Source: Ilyonectria destructans (Eukaryota; Ascomycota; Sordariomycetes; Hypocreales; Nectriaceae). From it: a stretch of DNA of 64,000 nt. The position numbers were made by a program, and so were the translations under genes. Positions 12,903 through 23,931 of the stretch are shown in pieces. The stretch is from positions 1,240,001-1,304,000 of the forward strand of contig JAHEWK010000016.1 in assembly GCA_020740775.1 (NCBI GenBank), written 5' to 3'. The notes below the pieces were generated by a model. It was not told the DNA's origin. It was given only the letters and a program-made list of their open reading frames with translations, and ran no database searches. Position 1 is the stretch's first letter; every line of letters begins with the position of its first letter.

Positions 12903-15525
12903 ATGCGGTCGCTGCTTGTTCTCCTTGCGTGCGAGACTTTCACGCTTGTTCCGGGTGTCTCAGCCCATCCTTACTCTACCGACATCAATCCGTCTCGTAA
13001 GCGCATTTGTTTCTCTCTGCCTAATTTGCCTTACTAAGTGCTTCCAGCCCTAGGAACAGGAAACGGGATCTGGAAAAGTGCCTACGACAAGGCGCAGACG
13101 CTAGTTGGCCAACTAACCTTAGAGGAGAAGGTTAACATTACTCGAGGCTTTTCCAGCGACCAAAATGTTTGCGCTGGAAACACGGGATCCATTCCTCGTC
13201 TAGGATGGCCTGGGATGTGCTTGCATGATGCGGGCAATGGCGTAAGAGCGACCGACTTTGTCAATTCATACCCCTCGGCAATCCACGTGGGTGCTGCTTG
13301 GGACAAGAATTTGACATACTTGAGGGGCTATTACATGGGAAAAGAATTCAAGACCAAGGGAGGTGGGTTCAAACGCTCTTGTCTGGATGGTGAATCAGCC
13401 CGAGTAACTGACATATAACCCAGTGAACGTGTTGCTTGGCCCCAATGCTGGTCCTCTCGGGAGATCACCCTTAGCCGGGCGCAATTGGGAGGGATTCTCA
13501 GTTGACCCATATCTCTCAGGGCAGTTGACTGCCGAGACTGTGAGAGGTCACCAAGATGCCGGCGTCATTGCGAACCTCAAGGTAAGTCATAAGCAAGTTT
13601 CTGTGTACCAAGGTAACCCAAGTTGTTGGTTCTCATCTTTTCACCTCGACTAACCGCTGGTGTTTCTACCTAGCATTTCATCGGAAACGAGCAAGAAACC
13701 TACAGGCGTCCCTATTTCGGTGTTGAAGCCATGTCATCGAATATCGACGATAAGACGTTGCATGAGTACTACCTCTGGCCCTTTGTGGACGGTATAAGAG
13801 CTGGAGCAGCTTCCGTCATGTGTTCCTACAACCGTATCAATAGCACCTACGGCTGTGAGAACGACAAGTTGATGAACCAAATCCTCAAGACCGAGCTATC
13901 TTTCTCCGGGTTCGTGCTCCTTGATTGGAACGCTCAGCACAACCTCCAGAGCGCCAATGCAGGGCTAGACATGGTGATGCCGCGCGGCGGTTCATGGGGA
14001 GATAACCTGACGGACGCGGTACATAACCACACCATCAGTGAGGAGAGACTCACGGACATGGCAAGCAGGTGGGTGAAGTGTCGATGTGAATGATGTATCG
14101 TGACTGACGCGGGCTAGGATTCTCGCGGCGTGGTATCTCGTTGGCCAAGATGCGGACTTCCCAGTCCCAGGAGTGGGCATGCAGAACCTTACTCAACCCC
14201 ATGAAAAGGTTGATGCCCGTGTCCCTGCGTCGAAGCAGGTGATACTCGAAGGTGCAATCGCGGGGCATGTCCTTGTCAAGAATGAGAATGGGGCTTTGCC
14301 TTTCTCAGCCAAGCCGCAGATGCTCTCGGTATTCGGGTACGACGCCACGGTCCCCAAGACCAAGAACACCGACGTGCTGTTCCAGCTAGGGTACATGGCA
14401 TCTCCCGAGATGGGGCAGGCCACCCTTGGCACTGAGCAGCACTTCGACCAAGCTGCGCGGGGAGGCACAATAGTGAGCGGGGGCCGAGCCGCTGCCAATT
14501 CGCCCGCATATATCACCGACGTTAGTTCCAGCGTTCTGGATCGTTGAGATACGTACTGATGCAAGACAAAATAGCCACTCAGCGCCATTCAACAGAGAGC
14601 AGTCAAGGATGACACGTGGGTCAACTGGGATCTTTCGTCCTTTGACCCGGACGTCAACGCCGCCAGCGATGCCTGCTTGGTATTCATCAATGCCATGGCC
14701 ACCGAAGGCTGGGATCGGGACGGACTCCGGGACGACTACTCCGACGGCTTGGTTCTCAATGTGGCCTCAAAATGCGCTAACACCATAGTCGTTGTTCATG
14801 CTGCCGGGATCCGCTTAGTCGACCAATGGATCGAGCATCCTAACGTCTCCGCAGCGATCATCGCCCATCTTCCTGGTCAGGATAGTGGCACCGCACTTGT
14901 CCAACTGCTCTATGGAGAGGCTGGGTTCTCTGGAAAGCTGCCGTATACACTGGCAAAGAACGAAAGCGATTATTCCGTTTATGAGCCTTGTAAGAGGCGT
15001 GACGCTGACGATTTTGACCCGCAATGCGACTTTACCGAAGGAACGCATCTTGACTATCGCGCCTTTGATGCAGACGGGCTCACCCCGCGGTTTGAGTTTG
15101 GGTTCGGCCTGAGCTACACCACATTCGAGTACTCGGCCATGTCAATCAAGAAGGCCAAAGCTCCCGGCTCCGTCGAGGAGAGTCATAGTCTCTGGCGGCC
15201 ATTTGCGACTGTCACAGCGACGGTCAAGAACGTCGGCCCCCGCTCTGGAGAAGAAGTCGCCCAACTCTACGTGGCGATCCCTGATAGCGCGCCCAAGCAA
15301 CTGCGTGGCTTCGAAAAGGTAGCGCTGGGAAAGGGAGAGTCAGCCAAGGTCCAATTTGAGCTCTCTTATCGTGACTTGAGCGTTTGGGACGTTGTGTCTC
15401 AGCGATGGAGCCTCCAGTCAGGTAATTACACGGTGCTTGTTGGCGCTAGCAGTCGCGATATACGGCTATCAGATGGCTTCCGGGTTTCCGGACCGAATGC
15501 TGCGCGATGGGTGATCCAGGCATGA
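12903..15525 (+). CDS. Secreted GH3 family beta-glucosidase
   Basis: Predicted 771-residue extracellular glycoside hydrolase family 3 enzyme releasing beta-linked glucose from oligosaccharides. The six exons are 12903-12996, 13048-13362, 13424-13581, 13674-14068, 14118-14520 and 14575-15525, all in phase. An N-terminal signal peptide ([11 protein letters not shown]...GVSA) is followed by the (alpha/beta)8 domain with [21 protein letters not shown] and KHFIGNEQE. The nucleophile Asp sits in [10 protein letters not shown], where most relatives have SDW. The C-terminal sandwich domain includes [17 protein letters not shown] and [13 protein letters not shown], followed by a fibronectin-III-like end. 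Length and motifs suggest an intact enzyme. Its role is likely plant cell-wall sugar release; exact substrate preference is uncertain. Confidence 0.95.
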
Positions 15526-16534
15526 CACGGGAAGACAGCGTGATGAATTTCTGAATATGGGTTGAATCCTGGCTCGCATCACTCTAATGAAACAAACCGT
15601 GATGCGCATCGCGTGATGCAAAAGACCTTTAGAAACCGTCTGACATCGGAGGGGTATCCTGGGAGCGTTTTCATTACGACAGACAGACGCGATTCAGTCA
15701 CGTTGAGCTGAAAAAGCAGTCGGGGGTTGTGAATGTCGGTTAATATAGGGGCATTGACGGCCGTCGCACGTGTGATGCCGCTTAGCTCAATCCGATCTGC
15801 GACACGTTTCTTAGCCTGCAAGCTAAGCCACGTATAGATTGCTAAGCTCGTAATTCACACGGAGCAGTCACTTGCCGCGTGTTGGGCGGGAACGGGTGCA
15901 TTACTCGCGTGGTGACTACCGAATCTTTAGCGGCAAATCCTGTCTAGCATCGACTTTCATGGAGAAGCAATTGTCGTATCCCGTCATTAGGGAATGAGCA
16001 TGGACTAATTCCAGGCTAGTCTGAGATTGAGGCACTGCGTAGTCCGTGATAATCCTTGAAATCCGCGTGGTAACTAGGCTCACTACGTGGGAGACGGTAG
16101 AATTAGAACCAGGCTAGAAACAAGGCGGCCTGATTAGCGTCGGAACGTGGCCGGCACAAGGGTGCAAGATCCAAAGAAGCAGCCGGGCTCATGGTGTTGG
16201 AGACGGTTCTCGAGTGCAACCAATGATGATCCCGGACTGGTGGAGACAACACGCGAGAGTAATTCCATCATTTCTACCAGGGGCGAACGTGGCCGCCCGG
16301 GGATAGCGCTGACTTGTACACGTGGGATACGCGGAGCCGCAGCACGCGGAGCCGTTTGATGATAACGGCGAGATCGGGTTCCAATTTGCATTCTTGAACC
16401 TTCTTACATAGTCCGCGAGTTGCCATCGTCGACAGGAACGGACACTGTGACGCACGTTGTGTACTGTTGATCTCTTGTGACTGGTCCCGTCTACGGAAAG
16501 AACAACATATTCTTTCCTCCTTGCCCCTGGATCA
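15526..16534. other. Intergenic region
   Basis: No gene seen. It holds the 3' flank of the GH3 gene and the promoter of the RGS gene at 16535. Confidence 0.5.
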
Positions 16535-18191
16535 ATGTCACAGATCGTCGTACGACTTGCCGAACCCGCCCCCTCCTCTCCAACAATGGTCGCCAACAGA
16601 ATCAATCAGTCATCGTCTCGCTTGCTGAAGACGACCGACGATGACAGGCAACTCTCAAGGGTACGTCTATAGTCTATGATTTCCGACTCTCACTGTCTTT
16701 TCCCTCGCTCACCGAGTGAGCGGATACGTCTCCAGATGTGCATTCTGCCCCCATTCTGTGATTGCTAACACGAGCACCACCAGGATTTGACGGATCTCTT
16801 TTCCACCCTTATTGTCAGCTTGCTGCCTCTTGAAGCCCGCCGCGTCCGGTTTTCAAAGGTGGAAAACACATTCCTCGCTGAAGATGCCACCCACAATCTC
16901 GGCAATCTGAAACTGCTACAGTCAAACACTATGCCTGATCCCACAGACCCATCCCGTACTGTTGTTTCTACCTCAACCACCATCTTTTCCATGAGCAGAA
17001 CCATGGCGTGTAACCAGTGCCAGCGCTTTGTCGATGCTCACTACATCGAATCGGCGGATGGCAAGCATGAGCCCGATTTTCGCGTGAAAGGGGTGTGGAA
17101 GCTCACATCAAAAGGGATCACAATCCTGAACTGGTTTTGCGCAAAGAATGGCATCGAGCATGAGCAGGTCCAGGATTTGATTGGCTTCATTTCGAACCCC
17201 TTGATCATTCTAGAACGAGACACAGCGACAGACAAGCTCCTCCTCCATCAAGGTACTATCGAGGTCATCTTCCGTCGATTAATCGGGGGCGGTGGACGTG
17301 GAATGAAGGCAGGCGCGAATGACTACAAGAGTATCACTGGTACTGAGCGCAAGGTCAACGGACGGACGTATGACGATACATACTCTGGCCAAATTATCGC
17401 CGACTGGCTGCTGGATCATGCGACGACTATGGACATGCGAGAAGCGGTCGATGTTGCATCTCTTTTCGTCCACTACGACATCATCCAACCGATTGTCCAC
17501 GACCAAGCCTGCATGTCCCAGGATCCCAGATACAAGCTCTTCCAGCCAACTCAACACGCGGTCTACACGCTCTCTCAGCATGGTCAGGATCTGGCCGAAA
17601 ACAGCAGCTCGGGTCGCTGCTCTTCGGAAGGAAATTCTCAACACAGCAAACACAGCAACTCGACAGACTCCAACAGCCAGAGGCTTGAGAAGATCCTGGC
17701 GGACCCAACTCTCCGACTGCTGTTCCGGGAGAACCTGCAAGAAACCCACTGCGAGGAGAACTTGGCGTTTTACCAAGAAGCCGAGGAATTTGTACGGCAG
17801 TGCAAGGCGGCTTCCAGCACGCAGACCCTGACTGACAAAGCCTCGATTGAAGCAGCCAAGGAGCTTCTGGCGCAGTCGTACATCATCTTCAATACCTTCC
17901 TCGCTCCTGGATCCCCACGAGAACTCAACCTCAACCACCAACTTCGCAAGACCCTGGCAGACCAAATGACCAGTGCCCAATCTCGGGATTCTACGATAGT
18001 CGACACCCTCCAGGAAGTGACGGCTCTCTTCGAGAGTGCCCGGAATTCAGTGTTCAAGCTGATGGCGAGCGTGAGTTGAACGATTTCAGTAGCCATGCTG
18101 GCCAGTTACTAACAAGTACCAGGACTCCGTACCAAAATTCATCAACAGCCCGAAAGCCGAATACCAACTGGCACAAGCCGGCGTACGATAA
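16535..18191 (+). CDS. FlbA-like regulator of G-protein signalling (DEP + RGS)
   Basis: 493-residue relative of FlbA/Sst2, which accelerates GTP hydrolysis on G-alpha and in Aspergillus controls vegetative growth versus conidiation. Exons are 16535-16660, 16784-18070 and 18123-18191. The N-terminal piece SSRLLKTTDDDRQLSRDLTD matches the start of the FlbA fungal DEP-like region. A DEP domain spans about residues 243-310 (SGQIIADWLLDHATTMDMREAV). The RGS domain spans about 341-485 (LRLLFRENLQETHCEENLAFY) and ends in DSVPKFINSPKAEYQL after the last intron. It is clearly shorter than canonical FlbA (about 700 residues) because the long N-terminal extension is missing, so it may be a paralogue rather than the main FlbA. 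A serine/asparagine-rich linker separates DEP and RGS. Confidence 0.9.
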
Positions 18192-19320
18192 CTATACAAT
18201 TGCAAGCAAAATGGAGTGGAATAGAAAAGGAAGCCTGGGACATCTTTGCGAGGTGGTGCGTTGTGGTGGCTCGGGGCATGGCATTTTGATTTAACGAAAT
18301 ACCCTTTGTAGATATACGCTCGCTCTCTATTACAGGACGGTGCATTGGGATATATAGCGGGTCGAATTACAGTTTAACATCCTCATCGGACACAATCGTC
18401 GGTAAGCCGTCTTCAATACCCCAAAGGGGAAGGGCGCAACTGCATTCTCTACGATTTACTAAGTGTGGATAGAGTCGGGATGATATACGGGATGATAGAA
18501 AGGGCAGCATAACCATTTGTACTTATAATTCCGAACATGCGCATGTTCTTTTCAGCTAGACGACTTTAGATATGTTTCATTGCGTATATTCTACTCTAGG
18601 TCTGAAGACCATATGACCAGACAATCGTATAAATTCCTCATAATGTACTGGTGAACTGTGATCTTGTTAAAACTCTCTCCTGTTGACGCATACTGTCACG
18701 CGAATGAGAGGCTCTGTGCTCATCATTCTGATAGCGGTGAGTTGAAAGAACAGTTTGTCTTTTAGGGTATCAGCAACAATTCCTTTCACAAGGTGTAAAT
18801 TAATACAAATTCTTCATCAATTTATCCACTATCGTTGAAGCACATGGCTGGGTGGCGTGCAGGAGCTTGTGGGGTACGGGACGGAGGCGTGTCTGGTTCC
18901 GGTATGGTTCAACTCCCCGGAAAATCATCATCCTGATGGCAATCGCCACAGGGAGGCCCTGGCTCCATTCTACGCAATGCGGGGGAAGCAATACCCGTGG
19001 ACATGCATGGGTGCATCTGGAGCGTCGGCTGATTGCCGTGGCCGGCATATCGTACTCCGCAAATTTGCTTTTTCCCCGATCGATTCCGATGACCTCTACG
19101 AAATATTATCTAGAGAATTGTACTAGTGCACACCTAACCTGAGGTATATTGGAGTTTGACGGAGGTCTAATTCTATTCTGTGTATGTCTCCCCGGTATCG
19201 ATCGAGAATTATAAAACACAGCTGGCTATCATAGAGAGGAGAGTATACAGCATAAGCTAAAATCGCTTGAAGAGAGTCATTTAGAGATATCCCATGACTA
19301 TTATCGGCAAAGAACTTGTT
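18192..19320. other. Intergenic region
   Basis: No convincing gene. An open frame at about 18857-19126 lacks an ATG and a recognisable motif. Confidence 0.45.
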
Positions 19321-20955
19321 TCAACACCTGTTCAAGCTTTGGGGAATATCAGAAGCGGCGCTCCACGCACGCCAGGCAACAAATCCATCCGGACGAACCA
19401 GTATCGCCCCTGTCGTCGAGATGCTGGCCGAAGACTCCCAACAGCCCTTGGGTGCTACGAGTTCACAAGCGGGGCCAGCACGATACGCCGTTATGCTGAC
19501 ACCCAGGGAACAGGCCACCTTCGGGGCAGCTTCGCACCACCCGTTGCCATCCGCTCCGGCAATTATCACGAAGCCTTTGCCTAGCAAATCAAGCGTGGAG
19601 ATCCGACGGTCTTCGAGCTGGACCCAGATATGCGGGACGCGAGTCCCGGCTTTTCCACAGAGCCCGAGGATCTGGTTTGGAGTTGGAATTAGCCGCACTG
19701 TTCTCCAGAACCACGGCGTCGTATCCTCTGTCATCGTTGCTTGAGAAGTATAGATATAGCCATATCCAATGAGTCTCGGTATCTTGTACATCAAAGCGAA
19801 GATTGCCGAGGGATTCTTTCTCAGCGAGAGCAAGCCATGCTCATCGGATGCCGCGCCTGATTCCTCCGCAACAAGGCGCCCAATTGGAAGTCGCTCGGCG
19901 TCGTAAGTCGCCAGTAGCGAGGCTGTTGCTTGTCCACGTAGAACCGCCGCTAGCTTCCATGCCAGATTATGAACATCTGCGATGCCAGTATTTGCACCCT
20001 GGCCGCCCCAGGGTGGCATCTGGTGGGCTGCATCCCCAGCAAGAAATACACGCCCGTGTTGGAATTTTTCGGCGACCCGCACAGTTGGTTCCCAAGGGAG
20101 AATGCTCTTGATCTCAATCTCAAGATTGGGCAAACCAATGGCAATCTTGATTAATTCCTGACAGCGCTCGGGTGGGAAATCTTTAATTTCTTCATTTTTC
20201 TTGGGATCGTAGGAAAGGTGGAACACCCATCGGTCATGGTTGTTGATGGATGCGAACAAGCCCCTTACTTCTGGTCGATTGACTAAACACAAGCTGAACT
20301 CGCGGCCTCGCACCAGCTCGCTCATATCGGCTTCAAATAAGATATTCAAGAGATATCCCAGTGGACCGGCACCGGTGGTTTGGACGCCAAGTGTTTGCCG
20401 AATTGGGCTGCTAGCCCCATCAGCTGCGATCATGTACGCTGCATGAACGATAGATTCAACATTGCTTGAGCGGTCGCGTAGTGTTGCAGACACCCCATTG
20501 TTGTCTTGCTCAAAAGCGATGCATCCGACATTGAATCGTAGATCACCTCCTTCATTCCGAGCAGCTGCGAGGAGGACCGGTTCAATCATGTCTTGGGTTA
20601 CACGTGTTCCATCTACTGGGCCAACGTCGAACAATGCCGCACCTGGCAGTTTTCGCGGGTGTGAACTTTCGTTGCGGGCATGACCCTCGATGATCTCGAC
20701 GAGGGAATGCCCTTGATACATGCCGGTGCTAGCAGAAAGAGACGCGCCGGCTGCACGGATGGCCTCATCGATTCCGATTTCGCGGTAAAGCTCCATCGTG
20801 CGGCGGTTCACACCGCGAGCTCGTGGGTGAATGGAGGTACCCGCATGGCACTCAACCAATACCGATTCGATGCCATGGCTGGAGAGGAAAAGGGAAGCAG
20901 AGAGACCGACTATACCTCCTCCAACGATCAGAACTGGGACGTGGCATGTCGCCAT
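19321..20955 (-). CDS. FAD-dependent aromatic-ring monooxygenase (PheA/TfdB type)
   Basis: 544-residue, intronless flavoprotein monooxygenase of the para-hydroxybenzoate hydroxylase superfamily. These enzymes hydroxylate phenolic or polyketide rings using NAD(P)H and O2. The dinucleotide-binding motif VGGGIVG lies at about residues 11-17, the DG motif in AADGASSPIR near 178, and the FAD-ribityl GD motif in FLAGDAAHQMPP near 307. The C-terminal thioredoxin-like domain is present (VPHIWVQLEDRRISTLDLLG). The ATG at 20955 gives the usual start, just before the nucleotide-binding strand; an open frame extends further upstream. It sits beside an SDR in the same orientation and a Zn2Cys6 factor, suggesting a catabolic or secondary-metabolic mini-cluster. 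The substrate is unknown. Confidence 0.92.
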   Translation of the reverse strand: MATCHVPVLIVGGGIVGLSASLFLSSHGIESVLVECHAGTSIHPRARGVNRRTMELYREIGIDEAIRAAGASLSASTGMYQGHSLVEIIEGHARNESSHPRKLPGAALFDVGPVDGTRVTQDMIEPVLLAAARNEGGDLRFNVGCIAFEQDNNGVSATLRDRSSNVESIVHAAYMIAADGASSPIRQTLGVQTTGAGPLGYLLNILFEADMSELVRGREFSLCLVNRPEVRGLFASINNHDRWVFHLSYDPKKNEEIKDFPPERCQELIKIAIGLPNLEIEIKSILPWEPTVRVAEKFQHGRVFLAGDAAHQMPPWGGQGANTGIADVHNLAWKLAAVLRGQATASLLATYDAERLPIGRLVAEESGAASDEHGLLSLRKNPSAIFALMYKIPRLIGYGYIYTSQATMTEDTTPWFWRTVRLIPTPNQILGLCGKAGTRVPHIWVQLEDRRISTLDLLGKGFVIIAGADGNGWCEAAPKVACSLGVSITAYRAGPACELVAPKGCWESSASISTTGAILVRPDGFVAWRAWSAASDIPQSLNRC

Positions 20956-21276
20956 GGCAGCGATTCGATCTAAGACAGGCTGCGAAAGATATGGACAGGA
21001 AGGGTCGAGTAGAGAGGTTTTATACAACAGTCACAAGAGTAAGATGTAGTAACATGGCAATTATATGTGATTACGCACTCCTTCGCTTGTTCCATTGTTA
21101 AACCCCGACATCGTCAAAAGCCGACACGGTCAAAAGCCGACCATGTTAAAATCCGAAGCTGTTAAAACCCGACACCGCGTCAATAAAATTGCGTAGGAGA
21201 CTTCAGTTCACACAGTCCCTTTGCTTCTTACATTGAATATTTATAGCGTGGCCAGAGCATGCAACACCAGAGTGGT
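20956..21276. other. Intergenic region with tandem repeat
   Basis: 321 bp between the FAD monooxygenase start and the SDR stop. It contains five 16-bp repeat units at 21098-21177, listed separately. Confidence 0.6.
21098..21177 (+). repeat. Five tandem 16-bp units with CCGA core
   Basis: Five contiguous 16-bp units (21098, 21114, 21130, 21146, 21162), each of the form T(T/C)AAA followed by a CCGA core, for example TCAAAAGCCGACACGG. The core sits in the same place in every unit while flanking bases drift. The array lies about 140 bp upstream of the FAD monooxygenase start, where a cluster of activator sites would be expected, but it could be a plain minisatellite. Confidence 0.8.
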
Positions 21277-22077
21277 CTAGCAGACCCAACCACCGTCAAT
21301 GTTCTGCACAGTGCCAGTAATAAAACTTGAACCATCCGATAGCAACCATTCGACCAGGTTGGCTACCTCCTTTGGCTGACCTTTCCTCCCCAGGGCGATA
21401 TGACTCAGGTCCATCTCCTTGCCACGGATGTCAGCGGAAGCGCGAAACATTGGCGTCTCTACTGGCCCACTAGAAAGAACTCGCATTAGCACCGGAGCCG
21501 ATCCGGACAAAAGGAAATATACTTACGGGCAAAAGGCATTGCAGCGAATCTGCCGGGGCCCCAATTCCTTTGCTGCCGTCTTGGTCAAGCCCAGCACAGC
21601 ATGCTTTGAAGCCACATAAGACGCATTACGAGGGAATCCAATCAACCCGGCCACACTGGCGGCGTTGACGATAGACCCGCCGTCGTTAAAGTGTGGGATC
21701 TGTGCCCTGAGGCAGTTGAGAAGCCCCTTTTGGTTCACCCCCACAACGAAGTCCCAGTCCTCGTCATCGATGTCTTGAATGGCTGTCTTGTTGATGTGCT
21801 TGCCGATCACACCGGCGAGATTGGCAGCGCCATCTAGTTTGCCAAATGTGTCCACGGTTGTCTTGATCCAGGCCTCGACCTGAGCTCTTTCGCGCACATC
21901 GACCACTGTTCCGATGGCGGTGCCACCGCTGTTATTGATGTCGAGTACGACTTGCTTTAGCGCTTCCTCTTGGACGTCTGCTAGTGAAAGTTTGGCCCCT
22001 TTGGTGGCGAGCAGCTTGGCTGACTCGAGACCCATTCCGGAGGCGGCCCCGGTGATGACAATGACTTTCTTATCCAT
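21277..22077 (-). CDS. Short-chain dehydrogenase/reductase (classical SDR)
   Basis: 247-residue classical SDR with two exons, 22077-21527 and 21469-21277, joined in phase through a 57-bp intron. The cofactor motif TGAASGMG is at residues 9-16. D61 in the VDVRE context and the NLAG motif are present, and the catalytic S and YVASK (Tyr-x3-Lys) are visible before the intron. The C-terminus ends NIDGGWVC, typical of the family. It oxidises or reduces an alcohol/ketone with NAD(P). Its stop is 321 bp from the start of the FAD monooxygenase and both are on the minus strand, so a shared pathway is plausible but unproven. Confidence 0.93.
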
Positions 22078-22691
22078 GATGTGCGATAGGAGATGCAGGA
22101 GATGAGTAAGAAGAGAGGAAGGGACACGAAGCTCGAACAATCTTCTTTCTAAAATTCCGCAATTAAATGGTTATTCATCTACTCTGGCATTTGGTATGTG
22201 AGACTTCGGGGATTTATTTTCCTTTGAATCCGTCTCAACCGTCTCCCCGCAGCCCCCGCAAAAGCCACCAAGGTCCCCCTCCCTCTGTGGCCACGTCTAT
22301 ATCCGACCGGAAAATGAGGGGAGTATGGTTTTATCGGGTCGTTTCTCATGGATGTAGACGTGCAGAACGTAGATTCCCAACTACCGAGACGGGTATTCGG
22401 GGCCAATCCGGATTTAAGACGAGAAGTACGTCTGAATGACACATGCTGTCGGATATTAGAAATATGTAGAGTAACATTCACCGGCTGCTGTCTTCCTGTG
22501 GATGCCATGCTGCTATGTGCACATATCCTCGACGAGATTGTGATTATATGACCTCCCCGGCAACCCATCTGTATCACCCTTCGCTCCTCGCAGGGCTAGT
22601 CTTTGCTTTCCTCCAGCTCAACACTCGTATATTCAAAATGACAATTTCAGCCAATGGCCATCCCACTACTAGGAATATGAGTGGGATTTAG
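22078..22691. other. Intergenic region
   Basis: Promoter side of the SDR gene. No gene recognised. Confidence 0.5.
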
Positions 22692-22910
22692 CTTCGGTCT
22701 CTTCTCACGGTCAAGAAAGTCCAGGAGCTGCTTAAAGAGGAGTACGAAGGTGGAAAGATTGAGCGATTGGAGATTCCAGGGATTCGTGCAGGTAAGGATG
22801 CTGGCCAACATCTTCCTTTCTTAAGTCGCTGGAATTTAACATTCACAATAGTTCATTTTCTACTGCGCGACCATCTTGACAGAGGATTTAACTTAACGAG
22901 GGGACGATGA
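22692..22910 (+). pseudogene. Relic of an AtuA-like (DUF1446) C-terminal domain
   Basis: A short frame reads LRSLLTVKKVQELLKEEY..., then a 60-bp intron (22792-22851, GT..AG, in phase) leads to VHFLLRDHLDRGFN and a stop at 22908. This resembles the C-terminal ferredoxin-fold part of fungal AtuA/DUF1446 proteins (acyclic terpene utilisation-like). Immediately upstream is an in-frame stop (22689-22691), and the several hundred N-terminal residues of the family are absent. I read it as a truncated remnant that still keeps its intron. Family assignment is from memory of the motif and is moderate. Confidence 0.5.
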
Positions 22911-22911
22911 G

Positions 22912-22990
22912 CCCCCGTGGCGGAGTGGTTAACCGTCTGGGTAGACCTCTAGGCAGAGGTCGTGACTGCCTCGTTGACTCAAACACCGTT
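22912..22990 (+). other. Degenerate tRNA-like segment
   Basis: GCCCCCG followed by TGGCGGAGTGG matches an acceptor 5' strand plus the internal A box of eukaryotic tRNA promoters, and the D-arm can pair. No B box (GGTTCGANTCC) and no matching 3' acceptor strand follow, so it is at most a broken tRNA or chance. It lies exactly between two gene relics. Confidence 0.25.
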
Positions 22991-23118
22991 TGCGACGAGG
23001 CTCTTGGTTCCTCGTGTGCCATTCTTAGATGTGATGACAGATACCTTCTCGAGAGGGAACGGCTCCAGGTCAAGCAGCAGCAGCCTGAACATGACGGCAG
23101 CGATACAGCGCTCAGCAG

Positions 23119-23629
23119 CCCGCGGTACATCTGGGCTCTATTGCGTGGGGAGATACCGTGATCAAGTCGGCTGCCGACCGGGACAGGTTCTCGATGGAAG
23201 CAGGTGTGATTGCGTTCCAGATGGAAGACGCTGGGGTCTGGGACGAAGTGTCCTGCATCGTGATTACGGGAGTATGTGATTATGCAGATTGTCACAAGAA
23301 TAAGGGTTGGCAGAATGTTGCCGCCGCAACGGCAGCTTCTGCGTCTAAGGCACTTCTAGAGTGCTATATCCAAACTGGTAAACCTGTGAGCGCATCTGGA
23401 GACGGTAAGTGCAGCTCGTATTACAAGTAGTGAACGGGACTGACGCAAAGGAGACGACGGGAGCCGCAATGCTTCTGGGGCCGACATGGCTAAACAAGAC
23501 GGCGCATCAACAATCAAGCAAGGGCCGGTCTTCTACGGACTCATCTCGGGCCAATACGTCATCCCGGGTACACACACGACGGGAGGGACGGTAAACTTCA
23601 ACTCCGGGTCACCGAGCGAACGCGGGTGA
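23119..23629 (+). pseudogene. Truncated nucleoside-phosphorylase-like (PNP_UDP_1) gene with glycine-rich tail
   Basis: The frame reads AVHLGSIAWGDTVIKSAADRD, GVIAFQMEDAGVWDE, GVCDYADCHKNKGWQN and AAATAASASKALLE, the C-terminal half of the nucleoside phosphorylase fold found at the N-terminus of many fungal NLR-like proteins. A 46-bp intron (23405-23450) splices in phase to a tail ending at a stop at 23627-23629. The tail contains VFYGLISGQYVIPGTHTTGG and TVNFN, a glycine-spaced pattern like fungal signalling-amyloid motifs. The N-terminal half of the phosphorylase domain is missing and the upstream frame does not join, so the gene looks truncated. A short functional protein with an undetected first exon cannot be excluded. 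Confidence 0.6.
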
Positions 23630-23931
23630 GGGGGTTTCCGGATGAGCAATGGCAATAGGATAACAACGCCCCCCTGCTTGCGTTCGCATCTGTACCTCAA
23701 TATCACATCCCTAAATGGAAGTGGATTAAGGAACTGTGACGAGGAGTGGCTATTTGTGGCCCTTGAGAGTCCAATTCTGTATCCCATTTCGTGTAGGAAT
23801 CAGGGAGGAGGGTGAATTTTGTGGGGTAGGGGGAAAACCATATCCGAGCAATGTGACGCCAACTTATAAGGTCAACTCCGCATCTGTGCGTGCAAATCCT
23901 TGGCTGTGACTCCCATAGACCAATAAATAAA
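23630..23931. other. Intergenic region
   Basis: Promoter region of the Zn2Cys6 factor gene at 23932; nothing else recognised. Confidence 0.5.

Noticed and set aside
17279..17980. 233-codon frame on the minus strand
   Set aside because: It is the antisense shadow of the RGS gene, which has clear domain motifs.
18857..19126. 89-codon open frame
   Set aside because: No ATG in frame, no splice context and no recognisable motif.
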